From Clostridia bacterium (lineage in GTDB: Bacteria > Bacillota > Clostridia > Christensenellales > Aristaeellaceae): DNA of 15,842 nucleotides. The notes under the pieces were generated by a model. That model did not search any database. It saw only the letters and a list, made by a program, of their open reading frames with translations, and had not been told where the DNA came from. The position numbers and the translations under genes are program-made. The stretch lies in the NCBI GenBank assembly GCA_024404395.1, contig JAKSPZ010000006.1, forward strand, positions 1 to 15,842. Direction: 5' to 3'. Shown piece after piece: positions 9,674 through 15,842 of the stretch. Every line of letters begins with the position of its first letter. The first letter of the stretch is position 1.

Positions 9674-11230
9674 TCAGTTCCGTCCGTACAGGCGGTCCAC
9701 GGCGCTGTTCAGCGCGCGCTGTGCCTCGTTCAGGGTGGCGGTCATGCGGTCGATCTGGTCAAGGAAGCGGTCGGATGTCTCATCGACGGAATTGGGCAGC
9801 GCGGCCAGAGCGTCGCCGATGGACTTGGCAAGATAGTCCACACGGAGGGTGAACTCGTTGACATAGTTCTGATAGTGATCGAGCGTGGACTTGAATTCGC
9901 GATCCAGCGCCTGAGCGGCGGCGATGTGGACGTCGCGCAGATCGTCGGCAGTGGCCTGCAGTGCGCCCGCAGCGTCCTTCAGAGCGGCGCTGTTGGTCGC
10001 GGTCTGCTCGGTGAACTGGCGGCTGAAGGCGGTGACCGCGCCCGTCATGGTGTCGAGAGAGCGGTTCATCTCGATCTGCATGCTGTTCAGGGTGCGCAGA
10101 TAATCGTTCTGGCGGCGGGAGACCTGATCCATGGTGTCCACGGTGCCGGAGATGTGTTTGAAGACGTCGTCAGACTGCTTCTGAGTGTTGCGGATGTCGC
10201 CGATGCAGCGATCCATGGCGTCTGCGAGCTCGGAAGAGATGCGCTGAATGTTCCGCAGGTCGCGAACGGCGGCCTCGGATTCGGTCATGCCGGCGCTGAG
10301 GGCGGCGAAGCCCTCCTCCTGCTGACGGGCGAGACGGTCGAGGGTCTGACCGAAGGCGCGGATCTTATCGCCGGAAATCTCATCCATGCGATCCACGAAG
10401 CGGTTGACCACGGCATCCAGGAAGCGCATCTGGTCGCGGCTGGCGACGTTCATGAAGTTCTTCAGCTCGTTCTGCAGGGGAACGGAGCTGTCGCGGATGG
10501 CGCGGGTGATGTTCTCGGTGAAGGTGCCGTTGAGGTCCTTGGCGATGGTCTGGATGAGGGCGGTCTGCTCCTGCTGATAGATGGCCACCTGCGTCAGGGG
10601 ATCGACGGAGAGCACCTTGGCGTACTTGCTCAGGGCGCCGTAGAAGTCGCGGAGGGTGGCTTCGGTGGAGCCGTACACCGCGCGGGTGATGAGGGTGAAC
10701 AGCACCGAGCCGATGACGCCGAAGATGGAGGTCATGAAGGCGTACTTCATGCCGGGGATCAGGACGGTGATGGAATTCTGGGCGGCGGCGGCGTCGGTCA
10801 TGTTGAAGCCGGCCAGACCGGAGGACAGACCGAGCAGCGTGCCCAGGAAGCCCAGAGAGACCAGCAGAGAGGGAACGGCATCGGCGAAGGAAGAGCGGCC
10901 GGGTCCGTAGATGGCGGTCTCTTCGTTGATGAAGTCTTCAACGTTGCTGGGGTTATGGAACTTGCCGTCTGCGAAGAACAGGTTGTTCAGGTAGGCGCTC
11001 CAGTGAGGCATGAGGGTGCCCTTGCCGAGGAAATCATCCTCGTCCCAGTTGCGCTTGGCGCGGTTGCCCTGCTTCAGCACGCGAATGGCGGCGCGCAGGC
11101 GCTTGCGGGTACGGAGCACGGGCGTCACGCAGAAGATGACACCGATGACGAACATGATGATGATGATAATATAAATCAGTGCGTTCGAAGCGCCGCTGAC
11201 ATAGCCGAACAGCGATTTAATGAAGTCCAT
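9674..11230 (-). CDS. MotA/TolQ/ExbB/ZorA-type proton channel protein with long helical tail
   Basis: This is a 518-residue membrane protein with the ExbB/TolQ/MotA channel fold (PF01618). A first hydrophobic helix lies at about residues 17-39. After a cytosolic stretch come the paired channel helices: FADAVPSLLVSLGFLGTLLG at about 115-139 and MKYAFMTSIFGVIGSVLFTL at about 161-185. T131 and T167 fall at the conserved polar positions of the family. Three membrane segments match ExbB, TolQ and ZorA rather than four-helix MotA. Residues about 190-518 contain no membrane segment and look almost entirely helical, like the long intracellular tail of ZorA. The start is ATG at 11228-11230 with GGAGG 5 nt upstream. 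A longer frame back to 11272 is rejected because that codon lies upstream of the likely transcription start. First gene of a four-gene operon; the next gene encodes its D25-bearing partner. Confidence 0.9.
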   Translation of the reverse strand: MDFIKSLFGYVSGASNALIYIIIIIMFVIGVIFCVTPVLRTRKRLRAAIRVLKQGNRAKRNWDEDDFLGKGTLMPHWSAYLNNLFFADGKFHNPSNVEDFINEETAIYGPGRSSFADAVPSLLVSLGFLGTLLGLSSGLAGFNMTDAAAAQNSITVLIPGMKYAFMTSIFGVIGSVLFTLITRAVYGSTEATLRDFYGALSKYAKVLSVDPLTQVAIYQQEQTALIQTIAKDLNGTFTENITRAIRDSSVPLQNELKNFMNVASRDQMRFLDAVVNRFVDRMDEISGDKIRAFGQTLDRLARQQEEGFAALSAGMTESEAAVRDLRNIQRISSELADAMDRCIGDIRNTQKQSDDVFKHISGTVDTMDQVSRRQNDYLRTLNSMQIEMNRSLDTMTGAVTAFSRQFTEQTATNSAALKDAAGALQATADDLRDVHIAAAQALDREFKSTLDHYQNYVNEFTLRVDYLAKSIGDALAALPNSVDETSDRFLDQIDRMTATLNEAQRALNSAVDRLYGRN

Positions 11231-11235
11231 GCGCA

Positions 11236-11240
11236 CCTCC
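11236..11240 (-). promoter_or_regulatory. Ribosome binding site fixing the start of the channel gene
   Basis: GGAGG on the minus strand lies 5 nt before the ATG at 11230. It decides this start over the ATG at 11272, which has no such element. Confidence 0.85.
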
Positions 11241-11262
11241 GTAATGATACTTTTCCACATGC

Positions 11263-11291
11263 AGTATACCACGATGGAATGGAACCATTGT
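11263..11291 (-). promoter_or_regulatory. Extended -10 promoter of the motor-like operon
   Basis: Read on the minus strand, TATACT (11263-11268) is preceded by TGG, giving an extended -10. At 17-nt spacing the -35 position (11286-11291) reads ACAATG, a poor match to TTGACA. A start near 11256 would give a leader of about 26 nt with GGAGG. The weak -35 suggests that an activator may be needed. Confidence 0.65.
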
Positions 11292-11305
11292 GACCGAGTT
11301 GTGAC
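11288..11305 (-). promoter_or_regulatory. Tandem GTCACAA repeats overlapping the -35 of the motor-like operon
   Basis: On the minus strand GTCACAA occurs at 11299-11305 and again at 11288-11294, an 11-bp period (one helical turn), covering about -49 to -32 from the predicted start. Tandem direct repeats of this period at a promoter without a good -35 are typical of OmpR/PhoB-type response regulators. Assignment to a regulator is inference, and two 7-bp matches could be chance. Confidence 0.4.
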
Positions 11306-11314
11306 GAAGTTTTG

Positions 11315-11357
11315 AAATTATAAAAGAAGATCCCCGTTTTCTATGAAAACGGGGATC
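11315..11357 (-). terminator. Intrinsic terminator of the liv operon
   Basis: GATCCCCGTTTTC (11329-11341) and GAAAACGGGGATC (11345-11357) form a perfect 13-bp stem with a 3-nt loop. On the minus strand it is followed by a U-rich tract, TTCTTTTATAATTT. It lies 17 nt after the livF stop and upstream of the motor operon promoter, separating the two operons. Confidence 0.92.
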
Positions 11358-11374
11358 GTAATTGTGTGAAGTGA

Positions 11375-12097
11375 TTACTTCTTGGACGCGGAACCGAGGT
11401 AGGCGCCCTTGACGCGCTGATCGTTCAGAAGCTCTGCGCAGGTGCCGGCCATGGTGATGCGGCCGGTCTCCAGCACGTAGCCTTCATGGGCGCAGCGCAG
11501 GGCGGCGTTGGCGTTCTGCTCGATGAGCAGGATGGTCATGCCGCTTTCGTTCAGCGTCTTGATGATGGAGAAGATGTCCTTGACGACCAGGGGCGCGAGA
11601 CCCAGGGAAGGCTCGTCCATCATCATGACCTTGGGACGGGTCATCATGGCGCGACCGACGGCCAGCATCTGCTGTTCGCCGCCGGACAGGGTGCCCGCCA
11701 GCTGCCAATGGCGCTCTTTGAGGCGGGGGAAGAGCTCGTAGACGTGCTCGATGTCGCTCTTGATGCCGGCTTCGTCCTTGCGGAGGTAAGCGCCGATGCG
11801 CAGATTCTCGAGAACGGACAGGTTGTCGAAGACGCGGCGTCCTTCGGGAACGAGGGCGATGCCGCCGGAGACGACCTTCTGGGCGTCATGACCGGTGATG
11901 TCCTTGCCTTCGAACTCGATCTTGCCCGATGCGGGCTTGACCAGTCCGGCGATGGTGCGCAGGGTGGTGGATTTGCCGGCGCCGTTGGCACCGATCAGGG
12001 TGACAATCTTACCTTCTTCAACGGAGAAGGAGATGCCCTTCAGCGCTTCGATGCCGCCGTAGCTGACGCGCAGGTCGGATACAGTCAACAGGCTCAT
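11375..12097 (-). CDS. livF: Branched-chain amino-acid ABC transporter ATPase LivF
   Basis: This 240-residue ABC ATPase is one of two that energise the importer from the cytosolic side. Walker A is GANGAGKST (37-45), the signature is LSGGEQQ (137-143), Walker B is VMMMDEP (157-163), and the LIEQNA segment (191-196) replaces the usual switch histidine region, as is typical of LivF. The order and length match LivF rather than LivG. Its ATG overlaps the livG stop by 4 nt (ATGA), implying translational coupling. It is the last gene of the operon and is followed by a strong terminator. Substrates of the family are leucine, isoleucine and valine, although close relatives carry other amino acids or amides, so specificity here is inferred only. 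Confidence 0.96.
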   Translation of the reverse strand: MSLLTVSDLRVSYGGIEALKGISFSVEEGKIVTLIGANGAGKSTTLRTIAGLVKPASGKIEFEGKDITGHDAQKVVSGGIALVPEGRRVFDNLSVLENLRIGAYLRKDEAGIKSDIEHVYELFPRLKERHWQLAGTLSGGEQQMLAVGRAMMTRPKVMMMDEPSLGLAPLVVKDIFSIIKTLNESGMTILLIEQNANAALRCAHEGYVLETGRITMAGTCAELLNDQRVKGAYLGSASKK

Positions 12098-12930
12098 TCT
12101 TCATCCACCCCCAGATAAGCCGCGATAACGGCGGGATTGTCACGGATCTCGGCAGGTACGCCCTCGGCGATCTGCTTACCGAAGTCGATGACGTAGATGC
12201 GGTCGGAGATGTCCATGACCAGATTCATGTGATGCTCGATGAGGAAGACGGTGAGATCGAAGCGATCCTTGATGTCACGGATGAAGACGCCCAGATCGTC
12301 GGTCTCCTGAGGATTCATGCCGGCGGCGGGCTCGTCCAGAAGCAGGAGCTTCGGGTCGGTGGCCAGGGCGCGGGCGATCTCCAGACGGCGCTGCTTGCCG
12401 TAAGGCAGGCTGGTGGCCTTCTCATCGGCAAGGTCTGCCAGACCGACCACTTCCAGCATATCCATGGCATGGGCGCGGAGCTTCTTCTCCTCGCGCATGT
12501 TCAGGCGGAAGGTGGCGGAGAAGGGGTTGCTGGTGCGGCGCAGATGGGTGCCGATCAGAACGTTCTCGAAAGCCGTCATGGACTTGAACAGGCGAATGTT
12601 CTGGAAGGTACGGGCGATGCCCAGCTTGGTGATCTTGTCGGGAGTCATATGCAGGTGCTTGCCGACATACTGATCGGCGTTGATGCCCGCATAGGTCTTT
12701 GCCATCTTGCCGGTGGGATGGTTGATGGCGATAGGGGAGTCATTGAAGTAGTCCGCACCGTTGGTGGGCTCGTACACACCGGTGATGCAGTTGAAGGCGG
12801 TGGTCTTGCCGGCGCCGTTGGGGCCGATCAGAGCGACGATCTCGCCTTTGTTGATCTCCATGGAGAGGTTGTTGATGGCGACGACGCCGCCGAACTGCAT
12901 GGTGATATTCTCTACGCGCAGAACGCTCAT
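12094..12930 (-). CDS. livG: Branched-chain amino-acid ABC transporter ATPase LivG
   Basis: This 278-residue ABC ATPase has Walker A GPNGAGKTT (36-44), the Q-loop ARTFQNIRLF with Q110, the signature LPYGKQ (175-180), Walker B LLLLDEP (195-201) and the switch histidine in LIEHHM (230-235). The signature reads LPYG instead of LSGG, as is usual for LivG. The distance from Walker A lysine K42 to Q110 is 68 residues, about 25 more than I recall for E. coli LivG. The extra segment lies at about 65-97 and is rich in His, Lys and Tyr. The start ATG shares one base with the livM stop (TAATG), and the 3' end overlaps livF. It pairs with LivF beneath the LivHM permease. Confidence 0.96.
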   Translation of the reverse strand: MSVLRVENITMQFGGVVAINNLSMEINKGEIVALIGPNGAGKTTAFNCITGVYEPTNGADYFNDSPIAINHPTGKMAKTYAGINADQYVGKHLHMTPDKITKLGIARTFQNIRLFKSMTAFENVLIGTHLRRTSNPFSATFRLNMREEKKLRAHAMDMLEVVGLADLADEKATSLPYGKQRRLEIARALATDPKLLLLDEPAAGMNPQETDDLGVFIRDIKDRFDLTVFLIEHHMNLVMDISDRIYVIDFGKQIAEGVPAEIRDNPAVIAAYLGVDEE

Positions 12931-13991
12931 TACTTCGTCGCCCCCTTCTTCTTGGAGAATTTCTTGATGATGCGATCGATGCTGATCTCGCGATCACCCA
13001 TGATGCCGCGGGAATAGAACAGAACGATCAGCATGATGACTACTGCGAAGACGACCATACGGAAGCCGGAGCGGAGCAGCGGGACCTTAATGCCCCAGAT
13101 GAACTGTTCGGCATCCAGGAAGCGGAGCCACCATTCGGAACAGGCGATGAACAGGAAGGATGCGATCACCGAGCCGGAAACGGAGCCCATGCCGCCGATA
13201 ACGACGATCAGCAGGATCTCGTAGGTCATGGAGGACTTGAAGGCGTTGGCCTGCAGGGTGCCCTGATACATGGCCAGCAGTGCGCCGCCCACACCTGCGA
13301 AGAAGGAGGAGATGACGAAGGACAGCTCCTTGTGGCGGAACAGGTTGATGCCCATGGCTTCGGCTGCGATCTCGTCATCGCGGATGGCCTTGAAGGCGCG
13401 TCCGTAGGTGGAATGGATCAGCAGCAGGATGATGGCGATGCAGATGCCCGCCGCGCAGAAGGGGAACATGACGGTCTTGTAGGTGGGGTAGGTCTTCAGC
13501 AGGTTGGAACCGTTGGTGATGGGACCCAGACCGTCGAACTGGACCAGTGCGCGGGCGATCTCGGCAAAACCGAGGGTGGCGATGGCCAGATAGTCGCTCT
13601 TCAGTCGCAGAACGGGGAAGCCGATCAGCGCGGCAAAGGCCGCGGCCAGCAGACCGCCCAGGATGATGGCGATGATGAAGGGAACGGTGAAGGTGATGCA
13701 GCCGCCGTTATAGTACTGATAGACCGCCGCGCGCTTTGCCATGGGGATGGTCAGAACGGCGTAGGTGTACGCGCCCACCAGCATGAAGCCCGCCTGTCCC
13801 AGAGAGAACAGACCGGTGAAGCCGTTGAGCAGGTTCAGAGAGACGGCGATGAGGGCGTAGATGGCGCCCTTCTCGAGTACGGTCACCAGCATGGAGGAGG
13901 TGCCCGCAACCTTCTCAGCCACGAAAACCAGCAGGTAGATCAGTGCGATGATCGGGATGAGAAGCCAATTCTTGGAATTCTTCTTTGCCAT
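12930..13991 (-). CDS. livM: Branched-chain amino-acid ABC transporter permease LivM
   Basis: This 353-residue inner membrane permease has about eight to ten hydrophobic segments. Family landmarks are NGFTGLFSLGQAGFMLVGAY in the first third, RLKSDYLAIATLGFAEIAR in the middle, the cytosolic EAA-like loop RAFKAIRDDEIAAEAMGIN, and VIGGMGSVSGSVI near the end. I take the start at ATG 13989-13991 (MAKKNSKN), 4 nt after the livH stop. The frame is open further back to 14054, but that would overlap livH by 59 nt and add a polar, Cys-rich leader not expected in LivM. The ribosome binding site is weak (AGAAAG about 10 nt upstream), so translation may depend on coupling from livH. It forms the channel heterodimer with LivH. 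Confidence 0.95.
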   Translation of the reverse strand: MAKKNSKNWLLIPIIALIYLLVFVAEKVAGTSSMLVTVLEKGAIYALIAVSLNLLNGFTGLFSLGQAGFMLVGAYTYAVLTIPMAKRAAVYQYYNGGCITFTVPFIIAIILGGLLAAAFAALIGFPVLRLKSDYLAIATLGFAEIARALVQFDGLGPITNGSNLLKTYPTYKTVMFPFCAAGICIAIILLLIHSTYGRAFKAIRDDEIAAEAMGINLFRHKELSFVISSFFAGVGGALLAMYQGTLQANAFKSSMTYEILLIVVIGGMGSVSGSVIASFLFIACSEWWLRFLDAEQFIWGIKVPLLRSGFRMVVFAVVIMLIVLFYSRGIMGDREISIDRIIKKFSKKKGATK

Positions 13992-13995
13992 AGGA

Positions 13996-14877
13996 TCACA
14001 CTTTCTCGCTGGTCTTTTCGCCGAAAAGACCGGTCGGTTTGAACAGGAGGACAACGATCAGCAGTGCGAAGGTGAACGCATCGGAGAAGTTGGCATAGCC
14101 GACAGACTTGATGAAGTTCTCGCAGATACCGATGATCAGTGCACCGAACACGGCGCCGGGAATGGAGCCGATGCCGCCGAATACCGCGGCAACGAAGGCT
14201 TTCAGACCGGGCATGGCGCCAGCGGGCGGGCTGACGGCGGTGTAGTTGGAGAAGAACAGGAAGGAGCCGACGGCCGCCAGTGCGGAACCGATGATGAAGG
14301 TGGTGGAGATGACGTTGTTGATCTTGATGCCCATGAGCTGCGCGGTCTCAAAGTCACGGGAGACGGCACGCATGGCCATACCGATCTTGGTCTTCTTGAT
14401 CAGGGCGACCAGCGCCACGACCAGAGCAGCGACCAGGAAGGGGGTGATGATGGTGACACGGCGGGTGGAAGCGCCCAGAACGGTCACGGTATCGGAGATC
14501 CAGGGGATGGTGGGATACTGCTTGGTCAGACCGCCGGTGATGTACCACATGAGGTGCTGCAGCAGATAGGAGACACCGATTGCTGAGATCATGATGGACA
14601 TACGCGGCGCGCTGCGGAGCGGCTTATAAGCGACGCGCTCAACGGTGAAGCCGAGGAGGACCGTCAGGATCACGACCAGCGGGATCGAGAAATACATAGG
14701 CATTCCCGAGGCCGTCAGGTAGACCATAAAGAAGCCCGCCGCCGTAAAGATATCACCGTGGGCGAAGTTGATCAGTCGGAGAATGCCGTAGACCATGGTG
14801 TAGCCGACGGCGATCAGCGCATACTGTCCGCCTACCGAGATGCCCGCCAGCAAATAGGGCAAGATTCTCTGAAACAT
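13996..14877 (-). CDS. livH: Branched-chain amino-acid ABC transporter permease LivH
   Basis: This 293-residue membrane permease begins FQRILPYLLAGISVGGQYAL, followed by the LivH hallmark GILRLINFAHGDIFTAAGF at about 31-49. The coupling loop AMRAVSRDFETAQLMGI and the C-terminal KAFVAAVFGGIGSIPGAVFG block are also present. Length and order are standard for LivH. AAGGAG lies 7 nt before the ATG. The gene follows livK after 86 nt that contain a hairpin, and its stop lies 4 nt before livM. With LivM it forms the transmembrane pore through which the substrate delivered by LivK is imported. Confidence 0.96.
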   Translation of the reverse strand: MFQRILPYLLAGISVGGQYALIAVGYTMVYGILRLINFAHGDIFTAAGFFMVYLTASGMPMYFSIPLVVILTVLLGFTVERVAYKPLRSAPRMSIMISAIGVSYLLQHLMWYITGGLTKQYPTIPWISDTVTVLGASTRRVTIITPFLVAALVVALVALIKKTKIGMAMRAVSRDFETAQLMGIKINNVISTTFIIGSALAAVGSFLFFSNYTAVSPPAGAMPGLKAFVAAVFGGIGSIPGAVFGALIIGICENFIKSVGYANFSDAFTFALLIVVLLFKPTGLFGEKTSEKV

Positions 14878-14900
14878 TTCTTTTCTCCTTAGGGGGGATT

Positions 14901-14940
14901 CACGTCAAAAGCCGAACCCGCGTCAAAGCACGGGTTCGGC
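14901..14940 (-). terminator. Hairpin attenuator between livK and livH
   Basis: GCCGAACCCG (14911-14920) and CGGGTTCGGC (14931-14940) form a perfect 10-bp stem with a 10-nt loop. On the minus strand it is followed by only four T (TTTTGACGTG). It is probably a partial terminator or a 3'-end stabiliser that raises binding-protein output over the permease genes, a common arrangement in ABC import operons. Confidence 0.7.
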
Positions 14941-14963
14941 CATTACTGTCGAAGCTTTTTCGA

Positions 14964-15842
14964 TCAGCCGAGGTCAGCAACGGTCTGGACCTTGACAAAT
15001 TCGAAAGCACCGTCAACGGCCTGCTTGATGTAAGCAGCGTCACGGATAGCGTCGCCGACTTCATCGAAGGCGATGGCGCCGGTAACACCGGTCAGGGTGA
15101 CGGAAGGCATAACCTCAACGATAGCAGCGGGATCAACGGAATCCGCAGCGGTGATGGCGGCGATGGCGGTCAGGTAGCCGTCGTAGCCCAGAGCGGAAAC
15201 TGCAGCGACGATGTCGTTGCCGCCGTTGTTGGTGAGCTTGTCGGAGTTGGCGTTCAGCCAGGCCTTGTAGCCGGCAACGAACTCAGCAGCGGCCTCGTCG
15301 CCCTCGTCGAAGAAGGTGGAGCAGTAGGCCTGGATGTCGGTGCCGTTGGCGGCGTCGAGGATAACGGAGTTCTCCCAGGTATCGCCGGCCAGCAGGGGAG
15401 CGGTGAAGCTCTGTGCGGCAGCCTGGTCGATGATCAGGGAAGCATAGCCGGTGGAGCAGGGCGCGAAGACGATGTCTGCGCCGGCGTTAACGGCATTGTT
15501 CAGGTAAGCGGTGAAGTCGGAAGTGCCCTCGGGGAACTCCTCGGAGACGACCTCGCCACCCGCGGCTTCGAAAGCCTGAACGAAGTAGTGAGCCAGACCT
15601 GCGCCGTAGTCCTCACCCAGCATGTTCAGAACGTATGCCTTCTGGGCACCGAACTGTTCCTGAGCGAAGCGTGCCATGACGGTGCCCTGGAAGGGATCCA
15701 GGTAGCAGATGCGCCAGTAGTAGTCGCACAGAGCGGTAACGGAGGGGTTGGTGCAGCTGAGGCCGACAGCGGGGATGCCTGCTTCGGCGAAGATGTCACC
15801 GGCTGCGATGGAGACGCCGGAGCCGTAGGAACCGAGGACGAT
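14964..15842 (-). CDS. livK: Branched-chain amino-acid ABC transporter substrate-binding protein, 5' end outside window
   Basis: The reading frame stays open to the window edge, giving the C-terminal 292 residues of a type I periplasmic-binding-fold protein (Peripla_BP_6/LivK family). The visible part starts IVLGSYGSGVSIAAGDIFAE. It continues with the conserved ligand-domain segment GIPAVGLSCTNPSVT and the block YYWRICYLDPFQGTVMARFA. YVLNMLGEDYGAGLAHYFVQAFEAAGGEVV follows in the second lobe, broken here only by the first internal methionines. The missing 5' end should hold the signal peptide and lipobox. Three cysteines occur close together around SCTN and CDYYWRIC. It captures the amino acid outside the membrane and delivers it to LivHM. 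It is the first liv gene seen; its promoter is outside the window. Confidence 0.95.
   Translation of the reverse strand: MVLGSYGSGVSIAAGDIFAEAGIPAVGLSCTNPSVTALCDYYWRICYLDPFQGTVMARFAQEQFGAQKAYVLNMLGEDYGAGLAHYFVQAFEAAGGEVVSEEFPEGTSDFTAYLNNAVNAGADIVFAPCSTGYASLIIDQAAAQSFTAPLLAGDTWENSVILDAANGTDIQAYCSTFFDEGDEAAAEFVAGYKAWLNANSDKLTNNGGNDIVAAVSALGYDGYLTAIAAITAADSVDPAAIVEVMPSVTLTGVTGAIAFDEVGDAIRDAAYIKQAVDGAFEFVKVQTVADLG

Noticed and set aside
8652..11230. Calling the pair flagellar motA/motB
   Set aside because: The channel protein has three membrane segments and a very long C-terminal tail instead of four helices with a cytosolic loop. The partner has a 13-heptad stalk, and no flagellar genes are nearby.
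7535..11272. Calling the motor-like operon a canonical Zorya defence system
   Set aside because: No ZorC, ZorD (helicase/nuclease) or ZorE (HNH nuclease) gene is present in the window. The third and fourth genes are a small membrane protein and a DUF2284 protein, and the surroundings are housekeeping genes. Only the ZorAB-like part is supported.
11231..11272. Longer N-terminus for the channel protein (start at 11272)
   Set aside because: That ATG overlaps the upstream edge of the -10 element and has no ribosome binding site. The ATG at 11230 has GGAGG at 5 nt and gives a clean N-terminus ahead of the first membrane helix.
9635..11293. A 552-codon plus-strand frame across the channel gene
   Set aside because: It is in register with the minus-strand gene codons and opens for the same codon-usage reason. 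The minus-strand product has clear membrane helices and channel motifs; the plus-strand one has none.
13992..14054. Longer N-terminus for LivM (start at 14054)
   Set aside because: It would overlap livH by 59 nt and add a polar leader not typical of LivM. The start at 13991 fits the tight spacing of the operon.

Overview
The window is a GC-rich chromosomal segment, most likely from a gut-type member of the Clostridia (Firmicutes; Oscillospirales/Oscillospiraceae would fit). I infer this from the RpoB and RpoC sequences, the strong preference for G/C at third codon positions, and the neighbours (DUF2284, the cytidylate-kinase-like family, PAP2). The lineage is an inference from motif recognition and not a computed placement. 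No tRNA, rRNA, CRISPR array, insertion sequence or phage gene was seen.

Layout. The left half is on the plus strand: the 3' part of rpoB, complete rpoC (TTG start), a hairpin terminator, a PAP2-family membrane phosphatase, and a cytidylate-kinase-like P-loop protein that has its own extended -10 promoter. A perfect 38-nt palindrome at 7499-7536 then acts as a shared terminator between converging transcripts. Everything to its right is on the minus strand.

The first minus-strand unit (7535-11230) is a compact four-gene operon with its own promoter. In transcription order it holds (1) a MotA/TolQ/ExbB-type channel protein with three membrane segments and a helical tail of about 330 residues, like ZorA; (2) a ZorB/MotB-like protein with one membrane helix carrying the ion-path aspartate, an uninterrupted 13-heptad coiled coil and a C-terminal OmpA-type peptidoglycan-binding domain; (3) an unrecognised 185-residue single-pass membrane protein; and (4) a cysteine-rich DUF2284 protein. 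The first two have the architecture of an ion-driven 5:2 rotary motor. None of the canonical Zorya defence effectors (ZorC, ZorD, ZorE) and no flagellar, Tol or Ton partners are present. It is therefore a candidate motor of unknown output and the most interesting feature here.

The second minus-strand unit (11375-15842) is a branched-chain amino-acid type ABC importer, transcribed livK (cut by the window edge), livH, livM, livG, livF. The permease and ATPase genes overlap or nearly touch. A hairpin between livK and livH probably lets the binding protein be made in excess, and a strong terminator closes the operon just before the motor operon's promoter. Intergenic gaps are all below 150 bases.
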